Assembly (NCBI GenBank): GCA_028751875.1
Contig: CM054145.1
Coordinates: forward strand, 46,833,584 to 46,897,583
Reading direction: 5' to 3'
From: Rapana venosa
Lineage: Eukaryota; Mollusca; Gastropoda; Neogastropoda; Muricidae
Length of the DNA stretch: 64,000 nt
The position numbers and the translations under genes are program-made. Shown here one piece after another: positions 57,444 to 64,000 of the stretch; within the stretch, counting starts at the first letter, position 1; each line of letters starts with the position of its first letter. The notes beneath the pieces were generated by a model that did no database searches, was not told the origin of the DNA, and saw only the letters and a list, made by a program, of their open reading frames with translations.

Positions 57444-57622
57444 GAAGAGAGAAAGAATAGATGAAGAGGGAAGAAAAGAAAAGAGAGACAGATCAGAGAG
57501 AGAGACAGAGAGAGAGACACAGAGAGAGAGAGAGAGCGAGAAGAGAGAGAGAGAGAGAAGAAGAGAGAGAGAGAGATAGAGAGAGAGAGAGACAGACAGA
57601 GACAAGACAGAGAGAGAAAACT
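56818..57622. repeat. 800-bp GA polypurine tract (copy 2)
   Basis: By eye, the same irregular GA tract as 40436-41240, slips included, with the same flanking frames. Confidence 0.93.
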
Positions 57623-57941
57623 CTGAAACTGTATTGTCAAAGTCTTACCAAACTTAAGTGAAATTTTTTTTTTCATTTTCCACTTTTCATCTTCGATTTT
57701 TTGCCCCTCAATGCTATTGTGGCCAAAGTCCGATTACATTAAATAAACCATTTCAAGTTGAGAGAGAGAGAAGAGAGAGAGAGAGAGAGGAAGAGAGTGG
57801 AGTAGAAGAAAAGAGAAGAGAAAAAAAAAGAGAGAAGAATTCAATCATGGATGGGAAAGAATAAGAATAATATTTGTTCCTTAAGCGGAGTTAATTTGGA
57901 CAAACTTGCTTGTAGGAACAGATTTTACCAACAACAAACAA

Positions 57942-58432
57942 ACACCCCCCCCTCGCACCACGCACGCACGCAAGCACGCACACTCTAACACACACATACA
58001 CACACACGCACACAGATACACACGAGAACGAAGTAAAAAGCATCTCCACAACACACACCACACGCCACACACACCATGCACATCACACACACCACTCACA
58101 CACACTCTACACACACACACACACGCGCAACGCCCACAACGCGCATAAACACACACACGAACACACACGCACCAACCTCTTCCAACCTTTCCCCCATCTC
58201 TCTCTCTCTCACACAAACACACAAAAACACACGACACCCACAATCACAACAATCAACACACATACACGCACCGCACACCACACACATAGCACTAACCTCT
58301 TCCATCCCATTCCCCTCCATCACCCTTTCTCTCCCACTTTCACTCACATCACCCCCCCCCCCCCCCCACACACACAACACACATACACCCACATCCACAC
58401 ACCCACAAACCCACCCACCCACACACGAACAT
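57942..58432. repeat. CA- and C-rich tract (copy 2)
   Basis: Equivalent to 41560-42050. Confidence 0.88.
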
Positions 58433-58486
58433 TTTAAAAAAAAAATTTTTTTTAAGTTTACTTTTATTCTTTTAATATCGAGGATA

Positions 58487-58805
58487 CTGGAATAAGCACT
58501 TATGTGCTTTTCACTTCCATCCCCGTGTATATCGGCTTTGTAAATTTTGTCATCGTGCCACCACGGCACACAATGGCCTACTCTTACGACAAGTGTAACA
58601 TGAGTTAAAAAAAAGTGCGCAAGATGTCTGCGTGGCGTTCGCACACGGGGCCTCTCGGTTTAAAAGTCTCATCCAAAGGACTTTTGAGAAGTGGAGCTGC
58701 ACTGATGTTAATTCCATGGGAAAAATCCCCTTGAAACGGAACGACCCGGGTCGTCAGATTGCGAGCACAAAAAATGTTCTGACCATTAGGCCTATCCCGT
58801 CCCCC
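58487..58805 (-). mobile_element. SINE family B, - strand (copy 2)
   Basis: Equivalent to 42105-42423. Confidence 0.82.
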
Positions 58806-58881
58806 ATACGTGCTTGCGCGCAGAAAACCTGACCTACCTAGCCTACTGAAGTACCATCAATATTGACCCCCTCACCCGTCC

Positions 58882-59117
58882 CCTCCCCAGTTCCTTCGGT
58901 TTGAGACTATAAAACCGAGTCCATTTTTGCGAACGCACGCAGGTGCTAAATCTGCGCACACGTTAAAAACCTGTGTTCCGATATTTTGCGAAGTAAGTTC
59001 CTGTGTGGCCGGTAGGAACGATGGGACAAAATTTACAAAACTGCACTCTCACTGAGAACTGGTTGTAGAAAGCACCATGAGTTCTTATGCATTATCCTCG
59101 AAATTAAATAAAAATAT
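58882..59117 (+). mobile_element. SINE family B, + strand, 3' part (copy 2)
   Basis: Equivalent to 42500-42735. Confidence 0.7.
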
Positions 59118-59224
59118 GATGATAATAATAAAAATTAATAATAGAAAAACATTCTGCTGCCTCTACACTTCATGAAACCTGATTCCCTCCCTCCATCAAC
59201 TTTCTCTCAAAACAAAAAAAAAAA

Positions 59225-59562
59225 GGGAAGGGTTAGCCTATTGATTTAGAACCATTGCGCTCGCAATCTGACGACCCCGGTTTCGATTCCCGTTCAAAGG
59301 GAATTTACCCCTGGAGTGGAAACATCAGTGCCGACTCCACTCTCCCCCAAAGTCCTTCGACGAGACTATAAACCGAGGCCCATGTGCGACCCGCTCGCAG
59401 AACATCTTGCACACACGTTAAATCCGGTTCCCCGCTTTTCGTAAGAATTAGGTCCATTGTGTGCCGGTGGGAACAGATGTCAGAATTGACAAAACCGCCT
59501 ACAACACAGGGACGATGTAAAAAAAGCACATTATGCTTATTTCAAAATCCTCGATAAAAAAA
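59225..59562 (+). mobile_element. SINE family B, + strand (copy 2)
   Basis: Equivalent to 42843-43180. Confidence 0.83.
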
Positions 59563-59671
59563 GAAAAAAAAAAAAAAAACCAAACAAAAAACAAACACAC
59601 ACACACTCACACTCACCCCTACCTCACTCCGTCACCCTAACCCTGCCCCCTGCCACCCCCCCCCCCCCTCC

Positions 59672-59836
59672 TTACCTGACCCTAAAGATGCAGGTGCCCA
59701 TTTACAGCTGGGTGAACTGGGTGACTGTACTGAAGCCAAGGCGCGCAAACGGTCACCCATCAAAGAAGTAACCACACTCAACGCAAATAGCTTGGGGAGA
59801 GAGCGAGTGCTCTGACCACTGAGCTATCCAGGTGAT
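59672..59836 (-). mobile_element. SINE family A, - strand, 5' part (copy 3)
   Basis: The head end is at 59836 (GATAGCTCAGTGGTCAGAGC on the - strand). It is cut by the copy 2/copy 3 junction before the tail. Confidence 0.8.
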
Positions 59837-59847
59837 GGTACTGTCTC

Positions 59848-60215
59848 TAAAATCGGATAAACCGCTTGAACTATGATGCAGTCAAACCAAAACCTGATGT
59901 TTTATTGGTATATCTGGCATCAGCTGTGCACAGTGAATGAATACAGGTATCTGCAGTATTGATCACAAGAGTTGTTGAACAGCACTCCCGTCTCAAAATC
60001 GCATCCATCAATGGGGTACGCATGACTGTACTGCACCAATTTGCCCATTAGATCGTCCATAGCGTATGTGTGTGCTGCTATATAGGCGCTATGTGAGACC
60101 CTGTGATGTCCCACAGAATAAAATCAATGATACTCTGACGGGAGAATCGAAATCTTGACTTCTCAACCAGAAATACATCGCATTAAGCACTGCGCCATAG
60201 TGCTTATTTTGTTGT
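59848..60215 (-). mobile_element. SINE family E, - strand (copy 3)
   Basis: Best copy of this family. On the - strand it starts near GCACTATGGCGCAGTGC (box A) and has AGTCAAGATTTCGATTCTCCC (box B) about 50 bases on, the spacing of a tRNA gene. Confidence 0.75.
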
Positions 60216-60234
60216 TGTTTTTGAATTTTTGATT

Positions 60235-60610
60235 AGTTTTGGTTCATTGCTTGCTCGCAACAACTTGGCGCCTTGGGTTACGGACTGGAAGGTCGCGGGT
60301 TGAATCCCATGAGTCAGGCGGAGTTTTCGGACTCCGGCCGGCTCCTACCCAGAGTGACTGTACCGTGGACTCATTGGGAAGTCTGGGACCACACAGTCGA
60401 GCTTCATCCGCTAGCCTATACGGATGCGAGTTTGAACATGTTGCTCAAATTACATGACCAACACCGCAGGTGTCTGTATCTCTCGGGCGCGGTTGACGCC
60501 GGGATATATTACGATAGTAAGCGTAGAGCACAGCCCTGTCAAGTAGTCTCAAAGCACATGCACTTCCAAAGCAGCATCATGAAATCATCCTCATTATCAT
60601 TGATCATCAT
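60235..60610 (+). mobile_element. SINE family D, + strand, uninterrupted (copy 3)
   Basis: GGTCGCGGGTTGAATCCC (box B), GGCGGAGTTTTCGGACTCCG, then the body and directly the tail CATCATGAAATCATCCTC and ATCATTGATCATCAT. A weak box A-like TTGGCGCCTTGGGTTA lies about 30 bases before box B. It is head to head with family E. Confidence 0.72.
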
Positions 60611-60627
60611 ACAAAAAAAGTGTTAAT

Positions 60628-61110
60628 GATTCGGTGGTCCCGGTTGCACTGGTCTCATGGTGACCTCAGATTCGGTTTCCCCATACACTTCCGTGCCTGT
60701 GTCGAGTTTGTGTCAAAGCCTTTGGGGTTGGGGTTCTACGGGTGGTGATCATTAAAGAGATATTGTGGTTGTCGCCACCTCGGGTGGGAGACTCACCCAG
60801 CTTGGCTCCGCGACTGAGCTAATACTGTCGTTAGAAGGGGGCTTAGTAGGTGGTGTCCTGCGTATGTTGCTTGGAACAGGCACCACTGAATACCACCAAA
60901 GTGACCCAGCAGCAGCGCTGGGCCCCTCTGGCTGGTGGCCCCATGACGGCCCGACATTGATGGGCTCCCAGTGGACTTCCGACCTTGAGGATACGACGTC
61001 ATGAATCTGGGTGTGGCTGTGGCGGGGAGGTCGGAATGAGCGGGGTGGGAACAGCAGGACAGGAAATGTCACAGAAGATGAAGTTGCCAAAAAATTATCC
61101 CCATAACCCT
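60628..61110. repeat. Unclassified interspersed repeat F (copy 3)
   Basis: Equivalent to 35938-36400 with many indels. The long - strand frames of copies 1 and 2 are broken or shifted here, which argues against coding. Confidence 0.6.
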
Positions 61111-62200
61111 CCAACCCCCCCCCCCCCCCCCCCCGCAAAAAAAAATCAAAACAAAACAAAAAACCCCAACAACAACCCAAACAAAAAGAGCAACAAAACA
61201 AACAAAACTCAACCTCCCCCCAAAAAAACAAAAGAGAGAACTACCCCCCCCCCTCCCACCAAGAACAGCAACCAACAACACCAAAAACGATAACAAAACA
61301 AACAAACAACACAAACCCCTACTCAGACAGGAAAATGGATCGCACTACACAGTGGCAAAACAGGTCTTTCAAGGAAAACAGCTCGAATTCCATACACAGA
61401 AATCCGGCTGGTTTGACAAAACAACGTAATGGAGTATAAAATACAGCACACAAAAAGGAAATTAACTGGACTGATGGCCCCACAGTGCCGCAGCCTTCTA
61501 AGAAGTGAGCTGTCCCGAGTTCGGATCTTTTCTACATGCAGACTTCATCTATTTTCATGTTTTTCATTAAAAACCATTAAATGGTGGTATGGCTGATGAT
61601 CTTTTGCATAAAACGAGAAACCCAAGTAACATGTGTAAACCATACATTTAAGGCTTGTAAAAACAGCAAAACAGCAACAACAACACCCCTCCCCCCAAAA
61701 AAACAACAGCAAAAATCCCCCCCAACCAAAACGAAACAACCAACCAACCAACCAAACACACACACACACAAAACCCAGCCTGATCATCTTGCAAAATAAC
61801 AACAAGCAAGCAATAAACAAACCAAAAAGCCCCACAACAACAAACAAAACGCCAGCAACTAGAAATTAAAAAAAGAAACAACAACACAGCCACAAAAGGG
61901 AAATTACAATTAAAAAACCCCAATTACTTATACTGACATTAACAAGATAACAAACAATAACCCAAAACGGTAGTGCTCCACCCACACCCCCCCCCCAAAA
62001 AAAAAAAAAGAAAAAAAAAGAGAAAAAGTCCAAATTTTACAGAGAAGAACGTCGCGTGACTACGAATGTAAGACATAAGCTAAACGCTGGAATATAAATC
62101 GCCTGTGTGGTCTGAGAAATCGATGCTGTAAACAGGGCTGATATAGCTGGATGATAATTGAAGATCGATAGCAAACCATGGTCCCGTCCTGTATCACACA
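61111..62200. repeat. A/C tracts and spacers (copy 3)
   Basis: A/C-only tracts at about 61111-61315 and 61665-61905, otherwise as 36410-37490. No gene. Confidence 0.7.
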
Positions 62201-62216
62201 CACACACACACACACA

Positions 62217-62281
<65 letters not shown>
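62196..62281. repeat. (CA)n and pure (GA)n microsatellites (copy 3)
   Basis: (CA)n to 62215, then a perfect GA run of about 60 bases. The same position in copies 1 and 2 has an irregular GA run interrupted by ATATGAGAGG. Confidence 0.93.
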
Positions 62282-62283
<2 letters not shown>

Positions 62284-62561
62284 ATGATCTTTAATACACA
62301 AGAGTGAAGATGTTAGGCCAAACCTAGTCTTACAATCTTGCCTTTGTAAACATACGGACAGGAAAACAATCAACAAGCGTGCTTAAAAAAAGGGAAAAAA
62401 GGACACACAAAATTAACTGATAACATTTTAAAAAATTCAAAGAGAGAGAGAGAGCTAGCTATAAACAATACACAATAAACAATAATTATTCATAGCTGCT
62501 AGGGCTTTACAAGCCGTTCAGCAAGACGTCACGTGATTCATCCATACCAGCCTTTCTTGTT

Positions 62562-62562
<1 letters not shown>

Positions 62563-62601
<39 letters not shown>
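62563..62601. repeat. (TG)n microsatellite (copy 3)
   Basis: A perfect TG run of about 38 bases. Copies 1 and 2 have a version broken by TTG and GAG. Confidence 0.93.
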
Positions 62602-62749
62602 CAAAAATACAAACTTAATGTTATGTATAAAACCAACTCTGATGCCAAAAATGGACATGAAAACCGTCAGTACTGTTATTTGTCTTTAAGATAGCTAGGC
62701 AAGACAGCACAGGACCAAAGGCATTTCCTATGTGTCAGTCACTGGGCCA

Positions 62750-63040
62750 GGGACGGGATAGCTCAGTGGTCAGAGCGCTTTCCCCCAGCCAAGTTAAAGC
62801 AGTAATGAGCGTGGTTACCACTTGGATGGGAGACCGATTGCGCACTTTGGCTTCAGTACAGTTCCCCCAGTTCCCCCAGCTGTAAACAGGTACCTGCTCT
62901 CTTTAGGGTCAGGGAAGGTAAAGCAGCGACGGAGAGGAGATGGGCGCCGCCCTCAATATGCTGGCCCCTGGAGAAGCTGAGGTCTCTGACGCCTCGCTCC
63001 CCTACGACCACAAAGGTTATTGGGACACCTTTACCTTTTA
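62750..63040 (+). mobile_element. SINE family A, + strand, best copy (copy 3)
   Basis: GGACGGGATAGCTCAGTGG (tRNA box A) is followed by AGCCAAGTTAAAGCAG, GAGCGTGGTTACCACTTGG and ATGGGAGACCG. These correspond to 5S rRNA box A, the intermediate element and box C, with box C almost exact. The body AGCTGTAAACAGGTACC, GGGTCAGGGAAGGTAAAGC and GGGCGCCGCCCTCAATATGC follows, and the end is ACACCTTTACCTTTTA. Confidence 0.88.
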
Positions 63041-63221
63041 CTGGGTTGGAGAAACTTAACTTAAATAGAACAAAAGAAGACCGCTTAAGATGGTGTGTAG
63101 ATGATGGCGACTCTGTATGTTTTGTGATGAGTATTAGTGTGTCCTTCCTCGCGTCGGCCAGTTTAACCCGTTCTTCTTCAAGCTGGTTTTTCTCCTCTTG
63201 TTTTATGTATCAAAGTTGCAT

Positions 63222-63650
63222 CAAAATGGATCGGTGGTCTAGAGGTAACGCGCCTGTCTAGAAAGCGAAAAAATCCGGGTCGGAAGTGTGCGGCGGTTTG
63301 AATCCTGTTTGGATCCGAAACTTTTTCCCCACCCATTAGACCATGAGTGATGGTCTGGGCGCTAGGCTTTCGGATGAGCCGATAAACCGAGGCCCTGTGT
63401 GTTACACATAATTATTTAGTGCACGCTAAAAAAAACCCCCACGGCAACAAGAGAGTTGACCCTGGGAAAATTCTGTAGAAAAAGCCACTCTGATAGGGAA
63501 GCAAATGCTGTTGCAGACAGGAAACAGAAAAAAAAATGGGTGGCGCTGCTCTTGTGGTGACGCGCTCTCCCCTGGAGAGCAGTCCGAATTTCACTCAGAG
63601 AAATCTGCAGTGACTTTAAGTGGTATAAATAAATAAATAAATAAATAAAC
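63222..63650 (+). mobile_element. SINE family C, + strand, best copy (copy 3)
   Basis: ATCGGTGGTCTAGAGGTAACGC (box A) and GGTTTGAATCC (box B, about 63294) are separated by more than usual because of an insertion in the anticodon side. The central domain is GGATGAGCCGATAAACCGAGG. The body matches 34218-34530 and it ends in (AAAT)n at 63626-63649. Confidence 0.83.
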
Positions 63651-63899
63651 ACACAAGAAACACGGGCATTGTTTGCAGTCAAGTACAAACAGTCCAGTAC
63701 AATGTCATCTAGCTCATACAATACATGTAAGTATCACCAGACTGATGAAACACAACTTTTCTGATAGTTATTGTTTCTGCTCTGGATCTCTCAAACGTCT
63801 TTGCAAAGAGGGATTCATTCATCAATGAGTTACGTAATTTTTTCACAGTGGCTGCATTGAACCCATCTACTGATCTGACTATACCAAGCTCATCATCTG

Positions 63900-64000
63900 G
63901 GGACGGAATAGCCTAGTGGTTAGAACATTGCGCTCGGAATCTGACGACCCGGGTTCGATTCCCGTTCAAGGGGATATTTTCACCTGGAGTTAACATCAGT
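63900..64000 (+). mobile_element. SINE family B, + strand, cut by window end (copy 3)
   Basis: GGGGACGGAATAGCCTAGTGG (box A intact), then TTAGAACATTGCGCTC, GACCCGGGTTCGATTCCCG (perfect box B) and GAGTTAACATCAGT. It continues beyond the window. Confidence 0.88.

Larger units (their letters stand above)
43298..59671 (+). repeat. 16.4-kb direct repeat, copy 2
   Basis: Nearly identical to 26913-43289 over its whole length and in the same orientation. An 8-base stretch (GCTTTCGA) separates the two copies. It ends at the same C-run and CTCC as copy 1, then joins copy 3 at 59672. Confidence 0.95.
59672..64000 (+). repeat. Third, partial copy of the block
   Basis: It starts at TTACCTGACCC, inside a - strand SINE A, and is collinear with 34601-39312 of copy 1 up to the window edge. 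It lacks the 385-bp A+T-rich insertion and differs by many single-base indels and substitutions. Its SINE promoter boxes are more intact and its GA run (62219-62281) is pure, unlike the irregular run in copies 1 and 2. Confidence 0.93.

Noticed and set aside
63900..63975. Possible genuine tRNA gene (box A and box B both intact)
   Set aside because: The same head occurs in several dispersed copies followed by the family B body, so it is a SINE head; no acceptor stem pairing was evident.

Overview
The window is animal genomic DNA that is almost entirely repeats. The content fits a mollusc, probably a gastropod: several families of modular tRNA-headed SINEs, decayed Jockey/CR1-like LINEs, a piggyBac relic, a relict Polinton/Maverick, and abundant (CA)n, (GA)n and (ATT)n microsatellites in an A+T-rich background. 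This assignment rests on repeat style only. No complete host gene can be supported. The single host-gene candidate is one short GC-rich exon at about 20.48 kb that would encode a membrane segment.

Layout of the left part. From 1 to 2.6 kb there is non-coding DNA with micro- and minisatellites. From about 2.6 to 8.5 kb there is one long, badly decayed LINE on the + strand, with a probable ORF1 remnant, an eroded endonuclease zone and a recognisable reverse transcriptase (RT) and C-terminal region. From 8.7 to 11.0 kb the sequence is low complexity and looks poor in quality, running into a 500-N gap at 11001-11500. A second LINE RT fragment lies at 11.9-12.5 kb. From 13.0 to 19.3 kb a Jockey/CR1-like LINE on the - strand has been split by three later insertions: a SINE, a 1.77-kb LTR-like element with a 5-bp target duplication, and a piggyBac element with TTAA duplications. 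The piggyBac element itself holds a truncated LINE. Removing the piggyBac or the LTR-like element and one target copy restores the LINE reading frame across each junction.

From 19.3 to 26.7 kb I see no gene apart from the candidate exon and an adjoining minisatellite that has copied its 5' splice site.

Layout of the right part. A block of about 16.38 kb occurs twice head to tail (26913-43289 and 43298-59671), and a third, partial and more different copy (59672-64000) corresponds to 34601-39312 of the first. Each full copy carries a LINE 3' end, a decayed protein-primed DNA polymerase B and a convergent retrovirus-type integrase (the Polinton pair), a cluster of SINEs in both orientations, an 800-bp GA tract and CA/C-rich tracts. 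Copies 1 and 2 are nearly identical and share many indel-like defects that copy 3 lacks, so much of this triplication may be an assembly or polishing artefact.

The most interesting items are the SINE family whose head joins half a tRNA promoter to a 5S rRNA internal control region, the Polinton relic, and the datable insertion nest at 13-19 kb.
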